Positions 45,179 through 53,892 are shown, numbered from the stretch's first letter. The stretch: DNA of 64,000 nucleotides from JBBQYA01 sp031412335 (GCA_031412335.1 JANOCT010000024.1:62001-126000); one strand, 5' to 3'. Made by a program: numbers and translations. The notes: generated by a model not told the origin, from the letters alone.

Positions 45179-46320
45179 GATTTAGTGCCTAAAATTAATT
45201 CAGCAGCCATTTTGCCACTCAAACTTCCCATTGCAACGCCCATTCCGTTGCATCGAACGGCACAAAAAATATTTGGTCTTGCTTCTCTTATTTCAGGTAA
45301 GAGTTCACTTCCAAATCCCATAATTCCACTCCAAGTATAATCTATTTCTACAGCCTGATTGGGTAAAATAATTTCTGAAAGCATTTTCAGTAAACTTGAT
45401 AGAATTATTTCAGATGTTCCTTTTTCAAAAGTTTGTTCAGTTTCAACATCAAAATTCCTGCCGCCTCCAATCAATATCCGACTATCTACACTTCTAAAAT
45501 AAAAATAGCCTTTATCTATATGAAAAGACCCTTTTACTTTTAATCCATTGATTGGTTTAGATATCATTACCTGTCCACGTCCTGGCAAAATCTTTACTTC
45601 GGGTAATAAAATTGAAGTAAATGCATTAGTAGCGAACAACAATTTTTTTGTGGTAAATAAATCACTTTTAGTACTTCTTACTTCAATTTCATTTTCCTTA
45701 TGTTCAAAATCAATTACATCAATCCCATTCATAATAATTACTCCAAGCGAGACGGCGGATTTAGTAAGACTCAGCATCATAGATCCACTATCCACCGTTC
45801 CTTCAAAATTATTTCGGATACAGAATTCAACATTCTGAAATCCGTTTTCCAAAATTTTCTTATTATCGACTGCATAAATGTCAGTAGAGCCAATTATATC
45901 ACTTAATAATTTGTTGAGATAAGGAATCTGTTGTTTGCAGGTTTCAAATTCATCTTTATTAGCTGTATCAAAAAGTTCAAAACCACCACAAGGATCAAAT
46001 TTTAATTCCTGTCCACAAAGTTCTTTCAATAGCATCAAACCTTTCCAACGCATATCAACTACGGCTCTTAATTCAGCTTCTGAACTAGTTTTTAGCTGAG
46101 CCAAAAGTTCTGAAACACTTCCAAAACAGGCAAAACCAGCATTTTTTGTACTTGCACCATCAGGCAGTAATCCTTTTTCAAGTATTCCAACTTTGAGTAA
46201 GCTATTTGATTTTTTAAGATGAATTGCAGCACTAAGCCCCACTATTCCCGAACCAATGACCAATACATCGTAACAAGAAAAATAGGAAGAAACTTCCCAA
46301 TAAGAATAGTTATTATTCAT
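45172..46320 (-). CDS. FAD-dependent oxidoreductase (DAO family), second gene
   Basis: A 382-residue flavoprotein. VLVIGSGIVGLSAAIHLKK (about 20-38) is the FAD Rossmann motif, GASTKNAGFACFGS is the conserved second strand loop seen in glycine oxidase/DadA-type enzymes, and the C-terminal RCNGMGVAMGSLSGKMAAE closes the FAD site. An N-terminal extension of about 18 residues precedes the fold. Substrate unknown, probably an amine or amino acid. It is not closely similar to the DAO gene at 15871-17073, so these are separate enzymes. It ends overlapping purD. Confidence 0.9.
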   Translation of the reverse strand: MNNNYSYWEVSSYFSCYDVLVIGSGIVGLSAAIHLKKSNSLLKVGILEKGLLPDGASTKNAGFACFGSVSELLAQLKTSSEAELRAVVDMRWKGLMLLKELCGQELKFDPCGGFELFDTANKDEFETCKQQIPYLNKLLSDIIGSTDIYAVDNKKILENGFQNVEFCIRNNFEGTVDSGSMMLSLTKSAVSLGVIIMNGIDVIDFEHKENEIEVRSTKSDLFTTKKLLFATNAFTSILLPEVKILPGRGQVMISKPINGLKVKGSFHIDKGYFYFRSVDSRILIGGGRNFDVETEQTFEKGTSEIILSSLLKMLSEIILPNQAVEIDYTWSGIMGFGSELLPEIREARPNIFCAVRCNGMGVAMGSLSGKMAAELILGTKSQ

Positions 46321-46421
46321 TATTTTTGAAAAAATTCATGCTAAAATGACTGCCAAATTGAAGGTGAAGTACGATGGAATGAGTTTTGTAAATTAAGTGT
46401 AAATTAAAAAAAAATAAAACT

Positions 46422-47099
46422 ATGAGTTACATGATATTAATTTTCATTATTATGGGTGCCAGTTGGTTCGTAGGATGGAAGTTCAAAAAACGATTTGAAG
46501 AATATTCACAAATACCGCTTCAAAGTGGAATGAGTGGCGAAGAAATTGCCAAAAAGATGTTAGCTGACCACGGCATTTCTGATGTTAAAGTTATTTCAGT
46601 TGAAGGACAATTAACAGATCATTATAATCCAGCAGACAGAACTGTAAATCTTAGTCCAGATGTTTTCCATGGAAGAAGTATTGCTGCAGCAGCAGTTTCT
46701 TCGCACGAATGTGGCCATGCTGTTCAACATGCAAAGGCGTATACTTGGTTACAATTCAGATCATCTATGGTTCCGGCTTTAAGCATTACTTCTAGGTATA
46801 TGCAATGGATTTTATTGGGAGGTATTTTATTACTTTCCACATTTCCATACCTATTATTAGGCGGTATAATCCTTTTTGCTTTAACTACTCTTTTCAGTTT
46901 TGTGACCTTGCCAGTAGAATTTGATGCCAGCAAAAGAGCTTTAGCTTGGTTAGATACCAGCGGAGTTACACGTTCTGGCGAGCAGGAAACTGCAAAAAAT
47001 GCTTTGTGGTGGGCAGCAATGACCTATGTTGTTGCAGCATTAGCTTCATTAGCTACATTGCTTTACTACATTTCTATTTTTATGGGAAGAAGAGATTAA
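46422..47099 (+). CDS. Neutral zinc metallopeptidase (YugP family)
   Basis: A 225-residue membrane peptidase of the Zn_peptidase_2 (YugP) family. The zinc motif H95-E96-C-G-H99 in SSHECGHAVQHA is intact. Membrane helices lie at the N-terminus (about 3-18), at about 127-165 and at the C-terminus. Role unknown; related B. subtilis YugP is uncharacterised. It is closed by the hairpin at 47121-47149, convergent with the gene at 47156. Confidence 0.93.
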   Translation: MSYMILIFIIMGASWFVGWKFKKRFEEYSQIPLQSGMSGEEIAKKMLADHGISDVKVISVEGQLTDHYNPADRTVNLSPDVFHGRSIAAAAVSSHECGHAVQHAKAYTWLQFRSSMVPALSITSRYMQWILLGGILLLSTFPYLLLGGIILFALTTLFSFVTLPVEFDASKRALAWLDTSGVTRSGEQETAKNALWWAAMTYVVAALASLATLLYYISIFMGRRD

Positions 47100-47120
47100 T
47101 TTAAATCAAAAATTTTGGGG

Positions 47121-47149
47121 AAAAGCCTTACTGAAAAAGTAAGGCTTTT
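47121..47149. terminator. Bidirectional hairpin terminator
   Basis: Arms AAAAGCCTTAC and GTAAGGCTTTT pair perfectly around TGAAAAA, with T runs on the plus strand after the stem and A runs before it. It lies between the convergent genes for the YugP peptidase and the zinc-ribbon protein and can serve both. Confidence 0.9.
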
Positions 47150-47155
47150 TTGTTT

Positions 47156-47881
47156 TTATTGGTTTAGTTTTCTGAACCAGTTTTTAAATTTAGACCAATA
47201 AGAATCATTTTTTGTTTTTTCTACTTCAAAATTTGCTGCGTAAAACGTAGTTAGCTGTGAAACTTCTACTATTCTAGGATACAAATCAATTACCCCTTTT
47301 TTACTAGAAAGTGAATCACTACTAGCAATTGTTTTTAAGATTAGTTCACCACCTTCTTCAAAGTTTTCATTTACGAATGCATATTTCGTACTAATTTCTG
47401 GGGATTTTACTATTAAAGAAATTCCCTTTTTCAATTCATGATGCTGCACTTTTAAAATAAATTCACCTGAAGAATTTGTAATTCCTAAAACAGAATTATC
47501 TTGAGATAAAATAGTTGCGTTAGCAATGGCAATGTAGTTTGAGCTAAGTAAAATTGTTCTAATTTGAGTCCAATCATTCACTTTTGTAGTTTGAGACTGA
47601 GCCATACTTAATTCACTTGAAAGCATTAAACTTATAAATGCTGCACTTTTAGCAAAACTCGAACACGATTTTTTTGGTATTTCTTGTCCCCAATATTCTA
47701 ACTGTTTTGGATTATAAAATCCACAAATTTCAAAGTTTCGGTCAGCCTGAAAATTGTGAATTTGCTGCCATTTCATGTTAGAAAAATCTACAATTGTTTT
47801 TTCACATTGCGAGCAAACACGACCACCTTCAGTTGGTTTCATTTCTGCCCAATTTTGTTTGCAGGATTGTGGTTTTTGCAT
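47156..47881 (-). CDS. Zinc-ribbon-like N-terminus plus carboxypeptidase-regulatory-like domain
   Basis: A 241-residue protein of Bacteroidota type. Its first 35 residues carry three cysteines in a conserved frame (C7...W11...P16...GRVC23SQC26...VDF), a pattern widely seen at the N-terminus of Bacteroidota membrane proteins and likely to bind zinc in the cytosol. A hydrophobic stretch (about 75-95, ending SMAQ) acts as a membrane anchor or internal signal. The following region (ATILSQDNSVLGITNSSGEFIL) looks like a carboxypeptidase-regulatory-like beta domain, on the outer side of the inner membrane. Function unknown. Convergent with the YugP gene. Confidence 0.75.
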   Translation of the reverse strand: MQKPQSCKQNWAEMKPTEGGRVCSQCEKTIVDFSNMKWQQIHNFQADRNFEICGFYNPKQLEYWGQEIPKKSCSSFAKSAAFISLMLSSELSMAQSQTTKVNDWTQIRTILLSSNYIAIANATILSQDNSVLGITNSSGEFILKVQHHELKKGISLIVKSPEISTKYAFVNENFEEGGELILKTIASSDSLSSKKGVIDLYPRIVEVSQLTTFYAANFEVEKTKNDSYWSKFKNWFRKLNQ

Positions 47882-47970
47882 TTGAAAATTAAATTAGTAG
47901 ATCAAATATAAACTTAATGACTATTAGAATTTGATATAAATGACAATAAAATAACCGATCAAATCGTAAG

Positions 47971-48142
47971 CTTTGCGAATTTTAAGTTTCTTTATTTTTT
48001 TTCTTGAGTCCTTAAAGATTTTTCCGGTTGAAAAAAAATAAACGCAAAGTTCGCAAAGTTTAAATCGCAAGGTTCGCAAGGCTTAAAAGTGTTACATGAT
48101 TTTTCCCTTGCGTCCTTTGCAAAACCTTAGCGTTCTTTGCGG
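47971..48142. repeat. Cluster of CGCAAAG-type intergenic repeats
   Basis: Two 16-base direct units, CGCAAAGTTCGCAAAG (48043-48058) and CGCAAGGTTCGCAAGG (48066-48081), start 23 bases apart. Inverted relatives follow: CCTTGCGTCCTTTGC (48106-48120) and CTTAGCGTTCTTTGCGG (48126-48142), and one partial inverted copy lies at 47971-47979. The direct and inverted halves form a broad imperfect dyad. Such CGCAAAG strings recur in intergenic DNA of Bacteroidota; their role is unknown. Confidence 0.8.
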
Positions 48143-48178
48143 TTGTAAATAATAAATGCATATTATCTCTCTTTCTCA

Positions 48179-48210
48179 TTTGCTATTCTAAAAATAAAAC
48201 CGCACTTTTG
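48179..48210 (+). promoter_or_regulatory. Candidate promoter of the rpsP cluster
   Basis: A -33-type TTTG (48179-48182) is followed after 20 bases by CACTTTTG (48203-48210), one base off TAnnTTTG. The ATG of rpsP is 49 bases further on. Spacing is right; the -7 box is imperfect. Confidence 0.5.
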
Positions 48211-48258
48211 CCCTCCCTTTGTTGGAGATGAAGGGCTTACACATATTTATAAACAAAA

Positions 48259-48879
48259 ATGGCAGTAAAAATTAGATTACAGAGAATGGGTAAAAAAGGA
48301 ACTCCTTTTTACCACATCGTGGTGGCTGATGCGCGTGCTCCGAGAGATGGAAAATTTATCGAGAAGATAGGATCTTATAATCCTAACACAAACCCGGCAA
48401 CCATCGAATTAGATCATGCAAAATCAGTTGATTGGTTGGTTAAAGGTGCAATTCCAACAGATACCGCAAATGCAATACTTTCCTACAAAGGAGTTTTGTA
48501 TAAAAAACACTTAAACATTGGAGTAGCAAAAGGTGCAATCACACAAGAAGTTGCTGACGAAAAATTTGCTGAATGGCAGAATCAAAAAGATGAAAAGATT
48601 AATGCTAAAAAAGCAAATCTATCATCCAATGCTACTGACAAGCAAAAAGAACGATTAGTAGCAGAATTGAAATTGAATACTGATCGTACGAAAGCTATTG
48701 CCGATAAAAATGCAGCAGCATTAAAAGCTCTTGAACCAGTTGTTGAAGTAGAAGAAGAAGTTGAAGCTGTAGCAGAAACAACAGAAACAGAAACAACTGC
48801 TGAAGTAGCAACAGAAGAAGTAAAGGCTGAGGCAGAAACTGCAGCACCTGAAGCTACTGAAGAAAAAGCAGCAGAGTAA
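48259..48879 (+). CDS. rpsP: 30S ribosomal protein S16 with long C-terminal extension
   Basis: S16 of the small ribosomal subunit. Residues 1-80 are the normal protein (KIRLQRMGKKGTPFYHIVVA, DGKFIEKIGSYNP). The next 125 or so residues are an extension absent from the E. coli protein (82 aa): first a basic helical part rich in Lys/Asn, then a tail of Glu, Ala, Thr and Val (EVEEEVEAVAETTETET) that looks disordered. Long S16 tails occur in Bacteroidota. The gene starts the rpsP-rimM-trmD-rplS cluster and lies 5 bases upstream of rimM. Confidence 0.96.
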   Translation: MAVKIRLQRMGKKGTPFYHIVVADARAPRDGKFIEKIGSYNPNTNPATIELDHAKSVDWLVKGAIPTDTANAILSYKGVLYKKHLNIGVAKGAITQEVADEKFAEWQNQKDEKINAKKANLSSNATDKQKERLVAELKLNTDRTKAIADKNAAALKALEPVVEVEEEVEAVAETTETETTAEVATEEVKAEAETAAPEATEEKAAE

Positions 48880-48884
48880 TTCAA

Positions 48885-49415
48885 ATGGCTGAAATAGGAA
48901 ATTATTTTCCGCTTGGCTACATTACCAAAACACAAGGATTAAAAGGCGAAGTTCAAATTTATTTCGACCATAAAAATCCTGAAGTTTACAAGGATCTGGA
49001 ATCAGTTTTTATTGAAATCAATAATAAACTGATTCCTTTTTTTATGATAAAATTCCGCGTTTCTGGTAAAGTGGGCTACGTATATTTAGAAGATGTAAAC
49101 ACAATTGAAGAAGCAGCAAAATTGGTAAACAAAAAAGTTTTTATTGCTGCTGATGATATAGTAGAAGTTGCCGAGCAAGATTTTAGTTTTGCTGACTTGA
49201 CAGGTTATAAAATTATAGATGAGCAGAAAGGAAAATTAGGTGAAATAGTTGAAGTGCTTGAATATCCTCAACAGTTTTTAGCTAAAATAATAATAGACTC
49301 TAAAGAAGTTCTTATTCCTTTGAATGATCATTTTATCAAATCAATTAATCAAAAAGAACAACTAATTGAAACTTCACTACCAGATGGTTTGTTAGATATT
49401 TATTTAAATGAGTAA
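48885..49415 (+). CDS. rimM: Ribosome maturation factor RimM
   Basis: A 176-residue protein that helps mature the 30S head near S19. The N-terminal RimM domain (YFPLGYITKTQGLKGEVQIYF) and the C-terminal PRC-barrel (YKIIDEQKGKLGEIVEVLEYPQQFLAKI) are both present, and the length is typical. It lies between rpsP and trmD as usual, though a 205-base gap follows before trmD. Confidence 0.95.
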   Translation: MAEIGNYFPLGYITKTQGLKGEVQIYFDHKNPEVYKDLESVFIEINNKLIPFFMIKFRVSGKVGYVYLEDVNTIEEAAKLVNKKVFIAADDIVEVAEQDFSFADLTGYKIIDEQKGKLGEIVEVLEYPQQFLAKIIIDSKEVLIPLNDHFIKSINQKEQLIETSLPDGLLDIYLNE

Positions 49416-49620
49416 ATGAAATTAAAGCTGTTTTGCAGTTTGGTTGATTTTATTTTTTAATGCTAATAATAAATTATTAGTTTATAAATCAATAGTTTAA
49501 TCTTTATTTTGGGCTTATCTTTTTTGCATTGAGCTTCCTGACTTTGAATCAAGATTAACTGAAATTGAAAAAAACAGCAAGAAAGTTTACATTTAATATT
49601 GCACTTTAATAAATTTTCCT

Positions 49621-50316
49621 TTGCGAATAGACATTATCACCGTACTTCCAGATTTACTCCAAAGCCCTTTTGCTCATTCTATTATGAAGCGTGCACAAGA
49701 CAAAGGATTGTTGGAATTGCATGTTCATAATCTTCGGGAATATTCTAACCACAAACAAAAATCGGTAGATGATTATCCATATGGAGGAGGATCAGGAATG
49801 GTAATGATGATAGAACCATTTGTGAATTGCATAGAAAAATTGCAAGAAACGCAACATTATCAAGAAATTATTTACCTATCACCTGATGGTGAATTGTTAA
49901 ATCAAAAATTAGCAAACAGGCTATCACTTACAAAAAATATGATTTTGTTATGCGGTCATTATAAAGGAATAGACGAACGAATTCGAACACATTTTGTAAC
50001 TCGTGAAGTTAGTATTGGTGACTACGTTTTATCGGGAGGCGAATTAGCTGCTGCTGTTTTAGTAGATAGTTTAGTTCGATTAATTCCAGGAGTTTTGGGC
50101 GATGAAACTTCAGCTTTGAGCGATTCTTTTCAAAATGATTTGGTAGATGCGCCATCTTATACACGCCCTGCAATTTTCAGAGATATGAAAGTGCCCGATA
50201 TTTTGCTAAGTGGAAATACTCCAGAAATTGAAAAATGGCGTTTTCAGCAATCATTAGACCGAACCAGAGATCGCAGACCCGATCTAATGGCAGGTGAAAA
50301 TTTAAATGAAAAATAG
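49621..50316 (+). CDS. trmD: tRNA (guanine-N1)-methyltransferase
   Basis: A 231-residue SPOUT enzyme that makes m1G37 in tRNA and so guards the reading frame. The trefoil-knot SAM site is visible in LCGHYKGIDERI and YVLSGGELAA, and the C-terminal RRPDLM end is typical. The start codon is TTG: the family begins M-R-I-D-I-I-T-V-L-P and no ATG lies upstream in frame. The 205-base gap to rimM is larger than usual in this cluster and may hold an extra promoter (TAATATTG near 49593 is a weak candidate). Confidence 0.94.
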   Translation: MRIDIITVLPDLLQSPFAHSIMKRAQDKGLLELHVHNLREYSNHKQKSVDDYPYGGGSGMVMMIEPFVNCIEKLQETQHYQEIIYLSPDGELLNQKLANRLSLTKNMILLCGHYKGIDERIRTHFVTREVSIGDYVLSGGELAAAVLVDSLVRLIPGVLGDETSALSDSFQNDLVDAPSYTRPAIFRDMKVPDILLSGNTPEIEKWRFQQSLDRTRDRRPDLMAGENLNEK

Positions 50317-50340
50317 TTTTTATTTAACCCTAAAACCTTT

Positions 50341-50348
50341 TATATTTG
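50341..50348 (+). promoter_or_regulatory. Candidate promoter of rplS
   Basis: TATATTTG is a perfect TAnnTTTG match, with a T-rich but non-consensus -33 region. It lies 47 bases before the rplS ATG at 50395 and just after the end of trmD, so rplS may be transcribed separately as well as from the cluster. Confidence 0.55.
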
Positions 50349-50394
50349 CAATCCTTTAAAAAAGGGTTTCGATATTAGTTAAACACATCAAATC

Positions 50395-50742
50395 ATGGAT
50401 TTAGTAAAATTTGTAAACGACCAACAAATAAAAGATAACAACCCATCTTTTAAATCTGGCGATACGGTAACAGTACACTACAAAATTAGAGAGGGTGCAA
50501 AAGAGCGTATTCAGTTATACCAAGGTGTAGTTATTCAAAAAAATAGTACTGGAGTTACGGAAACTTTTACTGTACGTAAGGTATCCAACAGCATAGGTGT
50601 TGAGCGTATTTTTCCGATTAACTCTCCAAACATCGAAAAAATTGAAGTGAACATGCGTGGAGTTGTTAGAAGAAGTAAATTATATTATTTACGTGCTCTA
50701 ACTGGAAAGAAAGCAAGAATCAAAGAAAAAAGAGTAAATTAA
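50395..50742 (+). CDS. rplS: 50S ribosomal protein L19
   Basis: L19, a 115-residue protein of the large subunit at the 30S-50S interface. The core GDTVTVHYKIREGAKERIQLYQGVVI and the end ALTGKKARIKEKR match the family. It ends at a strong terminator and is the usual last gene of the rpsP-rimM-trmD-rplS cluster. Confidence 0.97.
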   Translation: MDLVKFVNDQQIKDNNPSFKSGDTVTVHYKIREGAKERIQLYQGVVIQKNSTGVTETFTVRKVSNSIGVERIFPINSPNIEKIEVNMRGVVRRSKLYYLRALTGKKARIKEKRVN

Positions 50743-50758
50743 AAAACATACTATTCAT

Positions 50759-50785
50759 AAAAAACCTCCCAATGGGAGGTTTTTT
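50759..50785 (+). terminator. Rho-independent terminator after rplS
   Basis: Arms AAAAAACCTCCC and GGGAGGTTTTTT flank the 3-base loop AAT, followed by more T. It begins 16 bases after the rplS stop codon. Confidence 0.93.
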
Positions 50786-50853
50786 TTTGCTTTAAAATCT
50801 AATTCTTTTAGTAAAAATAAGCACTTTTGAGAACCTAACAATAACCGTAGTAC

Positions 50854-52080
50854 ATGAGAGAATTATTAAAAAAATACGAAGAAAAAGAACCTGAAATTGT
50901 ATTTGAATGGAAAGATAGTGAAACCGAGGCAGAAGGTTGGATTGTCATAAATTCGCTTAGAGGAGGCGCTGCGGGTGGCGGCACGAGAATGAGAAAAGGT
51001 TTGGATAAGCGAGAAGTTGAATCGCTTGCAAAAACAATGGAAGTTAAATTCACCGTTTCGGGACCAGCAATTGGTGGTGCGAAAAGTGGAATTAATTTCG
51101 ATCCAGCTGATTCTAGAAAAAGAGGAGTTTTAGAAAGATGGTATAAAGCAGTAATGCCTTTGCTTAAAAGCTATTATGGTACTGGGGGTGATTTAAACAT
51201 AGATGAAATTCATGAAGTGATACCAATAACTGAGCATTATGGCTTATGGCATCCACAGGAAGGTGTAATAAATGGCCATTTAAATGCTCGAGAAAGTGAA
51301 AAAATTAAGTTAATCGGTCAATTGCGATTAGGCGTTTCCAAAGTTTTAGAAGATGCTAGTTTTTCTCCAGCTATTGCCAATAAATTTAGAGTGGCTGATA
51401 TGATAACTGGATATGGAGTATCAGAATCTGTTCTTCATTTTTACCATTTGTATGGCGGAGAAATAGCAGGAAAAAGAGTAATTATTCAAGGTTGGGGAAA
51501 TGTAGGTGCCGCAGCAGCTTTTTATCTTGCTCAAGCAGGGGCAAAAATTGTTGGAATTATTGATAGAAACGGTGGAATTATTGACGAAGTTGGATTAGAT
51601 TTCGAACAGATAACACAACTTTTTCTCGATAGGAAAAACAATACCTTAATTTCTGACCAATTAATTTCTACGGAAGAAATAAATAATAAGATTTGGGATG
51701 TAAAAGCAGAAATTTTTGTACCCGCAGCAGCTTCACGGTTAGTGACTAAAGATCAAGTAGAACGAATGATAAATGCGGGCAATGAGGTGATTGCCTGCGG
51801 TGCAAATGTTCCCTTTGCTGATTCTGAGATATTTTTTGGCGAAATTGCTGAATATGCAGACGAGCATACCAGCGTTATTCCGGATTTTATTTCCAATTGT
51901 GGAATGGCTCGCGTTTTCGCTTATTTGATGACAAACGATATAGAAATGAGCGATCGGGCTATATTTGCTGACACCTCTGATACGATTAGAAAAGCGCTTG
52001 AAAAATCCAATGCAATCAATGATCGAAAAGTTGGTATTGCACGAACTGCTTTTGAAATTGCTTTAAAACAATTGGTATAA
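50854..52080 (+). CDS. Glu/Leu/Phe/Val dehydrogenase family enzyme
   Basis: A 408-residue NAD(P)-dependent amino-acid dehydrogenase. The catalytic lysine lies in GGAKSGINFDP, the substrate-side lysine/aspartate in GTGGDLNIDE, and the Rossmann dinucleotide site is VIIQGWGNVGAAAAFYLAQAGAK. It oxidatively deaminates an amino acid; which one (glutamate, leucine, valine) cannot be fixed from sequence. The N-terminus is short, unlike large glutamate dehydrogenases. The next gene, an MscS channel, follows 1 base later, so the two are in one operon. Confidence 0.92.
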   Translation: MRELLKKYEEKEPEIVFEWKDSETEAEGWIVINSLRGGAAGGGTRMRKGLDKREVESLAKTMEVKFTVSGPAIGGAKSGINFDPADSRKRGVLERWYKAVMPLLKSYYGTGGDLNIDEIHEVIPITEHYGLWHPQEGVINGHLNARESEKIKLIGQLRLGVSKVLEDASFSPAIANKFRVADMITGYGVSESVLHFYHLYGGEIAGKRVIIQGWGNVGAAAAFYLAQAGAKIVGIIDRNGGIIDEVGLDFEQITQLFLDRKNNTLISDQLISTEEINNKIWDVKAEIFVPAAASRLVTKDQVERMINAGNEVIACGANVPFADSEIFFGEIAEYADEHTSVIPDFISNCGMARVFAYLMTNDIEMSDRAIFADTSDTIRKALEKSNAINDRKVGIARTAFEIALKQLV

Positions 52081-52081
52081 A

Positions 52082-53254
52082 ATGTATCCTACCGGAAACT
52101 TTTGGAATTTATCTTTTTTGGGAAACACAGTAAGTAATTTTACCTGGTTTTTGGGTATTCTATTGCTGGGTTTTATATTTAAGCGAGTAGTTTCAAAAGT
52201 ATTAAACCGGTTAATATTTCGATTTTTTAAAAAATTCGCAGCCGAAGTAAAAGCCGACAAATTTGTTGAGCTTTTGCTTCGCCCTATGGAATTGTTGTTG
52301 CTGAGTATAACATTGTACTTCGCTATAAACATGCTTGATTACCCGCTAAATGAGGTTTTATTTAAGAAATCGATTTTGGTTGATGGAAAACAAATTGTAG
52401 ATCAAACATTAGTTATCGATTTAATCGACTTGTTTTTTGAAGGCTTAATTATCATTTTATTTACTTGGGTTGTACTTAGAGTTATCGATTTTGTATGTTT
52501 TGTATTATTGCACAAAGCGATAGCTGATCCTACAAATCATGGTGAACAAATTATACCTTTTATAAAAGATTCGGTTAAATTAATAACGGTTTTCATTTCT
52601 ATTCTGCTCATTTTTGGTGCGGTATTCAAATTTGATATCGCAACTTTAGTTGCAGGACTAGGAATTGGAGGTTTAGCTGTAGCATTGGCAGCAAAAGAAA
52701 GTCTAGAAAATCTCTTAGGGTCGTTCACCATCTTTTTGGACAAACCATTTGCTGTAGGCGATTTGGTAAAAGTAGATGGTATAGAAGGCGCAGTTGAAAA
52801 AGTTGGATTCAGAAGTACTCGAATACGAACTGCAGAAAACAGTGTGATAACTTTGCCCAATAAGAAAATGGTTGATTCTGCTTTGGACAATCTTTCTTTA
52901 CGCGAATTTAGAAGAGTTAAGTTTAGTGTAGAAGTAGGATTAGAAACAAGTTCAGATGATTTAAAAAAAGTAATTATTGCTATTGAGAATTATTTGAACT
53001 CAAATTTAGAAACTACTAATCCTGAAAACATTGTGATGTTAGATGGTTTTAAAGAATCCTCTTTTTCGATTATGATAACCTATTTTGTCAAAATGATGGA
53101 TTATAATCTTTATCTCAAAACTAAAGAAAGGGTAAATTTTGAAATTCTTAAGATTTTTAAAGATAATGATTTAACTTTTGCTATGCCAACCCGAACTATT
53201 TATCATATCAATAATCAGAATGCAGATGATAATCGGGAAGAAGCTACGATTTGA
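52082..53254 (+). CDS. MscS-family mechanosensitive channel
   Basis: A 390-residue channel. Four N-terminal membrane helices lead to the MscS pore helix, in the conserved region GLGIGGLAVALAAKESLENLLGSFTIFLDKPFAVGDLVKV, followed by the beta domain (VEKVGFRSTRIRTAENSVITLPN) and a C-terminal alpha/beta cage. It releases solutes upon hypo-osmotic shock. It is in an operon with the dehydrogenase upstream; the link between the two is not obvious. Confidence 0.94.
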   Translation: MYPTGNFWNLSFLGNTVSNFTWFLGILLLGFIFKRVVSKVLNRLIFRFFKKFAAEVKADKFVELLLRPMELLLLSITLYFAINMLDYPLNEVLFKKSILVDGKQIVDQTLVIDLIDLFFEGLIIILFTWVVLRVIDFVCFVLLHKAIADPTNHGEQIIPFIKDSVKLITVFISILLIFGAVFKFDIATLVAGLGIGGLAVALAAKESLENLLGSFTIFLDKPFAVGDLVKVDGIEGAVEKVGFRSTRIRTAENSVITLPNKKMVDSALDNLSLREFRRVKFSVEVGLETSSDDLKKVIIAIENYLNSNLETTNPENIVMLDGFKESSFSIMITYFVKMMDYNLYLKTKERVNFEILKIFKDNDLTFAMPTRTIYHINNQNADDNREEATI

Positions 53255-53292
53255 TAACGTTTTAAAATTAAAACCGAGAATTCAAAACACAA

Positions 53293-53814
53293 ATGAAACT
53301 AAAAAGCATTTTGTTATTATTCTTTTTAGTTTGTTTTTTAGGTTTAGCAGCTTATTATTTATTTCCTGAGCAAAAACTTCCAATTTCAGCTCAAGTTGAT
53401 TCAATAATAGTTTACAAATCTAAAAGAGAATTACAGGTTTTCTCGAATGGAAAACTTTTAAAGACCTATAAAATTTCGCTTGGTAGACAACCTTTTGGGC
53501 ATAAAGAATATGAAGGAGATAAAAGAACTCCAGAAGGATTGTATTATATCAATGGTAAAAACCCACGTAGTGGTTATTATAAAAACTTTGGAATTTCATA
53601 TCCTAATGAAAAGGATATTCTACATTCAAAACAAATTAATAAACCCACAGGAGGCGACATAAAAATTCATGGTCTTAGAAATAAAGTAGGATTCATAGGC
53701 AAGTTCCATCGTTGGTTTGACTGGACTTTAGGTTGTATAGCATTAACAAACCAAGAAATAGATGAACTGTATAATCACGTGAAAATTGGAACTCCTATAG
53801 AAATTAAACCATAG
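53293..53814 (+). CDS. L,D-transpeptidase (YkuD domain)
   Basis: A 173-residue protein with an N-terminal membrane anchor (about 4-22) and one YkuD domain. The active-site pair is intact: H126 in IKIHGLR and C148 in WTLGCIALTNQEID. It forms L,D (3-3) peptidoglycan links or attaches proteins to peptidoglycan; which one cannot be told. The start ATG at 53293 is 38 bases after the MscS stop. Confidence 0.93.
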   Translation: MKLKSILLLFFLVCFLGLAAYYLFPEQKLPISAQVDSIIVYKSKRELQVFSNGKLLKTYKISLGRQPFGHKEYEGDKRTPEGLYYINGKNPRSGYYKNFGISYPNEKDILHSKQINKPTGGDIKIHGLRNKVGFIGKFHRWFDWTLGCIALTNQEIDELYNHVKIGTPIEIKP

Positions 53815-53892
53815 AAAATAAAACTTGAAAATATTATTTTAGGTTTATCTATAGATTAGAGTTATTAAATAGTCATTTTTCTAAAAAAAAAA

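Larger units (their letters stand above)
47882..48258. other. Intergenic region upstream of rpsP
   Basis: A 377-base stretch with no gene. It holds the CGCAAAG-type repeats (47971-48142) and, close to the gene, a promoter candidate for the rpsP cluster (48179-48210). Nothing else stands out. Confidence 0.7.

Noticed and set aside
48582..48935. 117-residue frame opposite the S16 tail
   Set aside because: Low-complexity Ser/Ala/Val product caused by the reverse complement of the Glu/Ala/Thr tail of rpsP.
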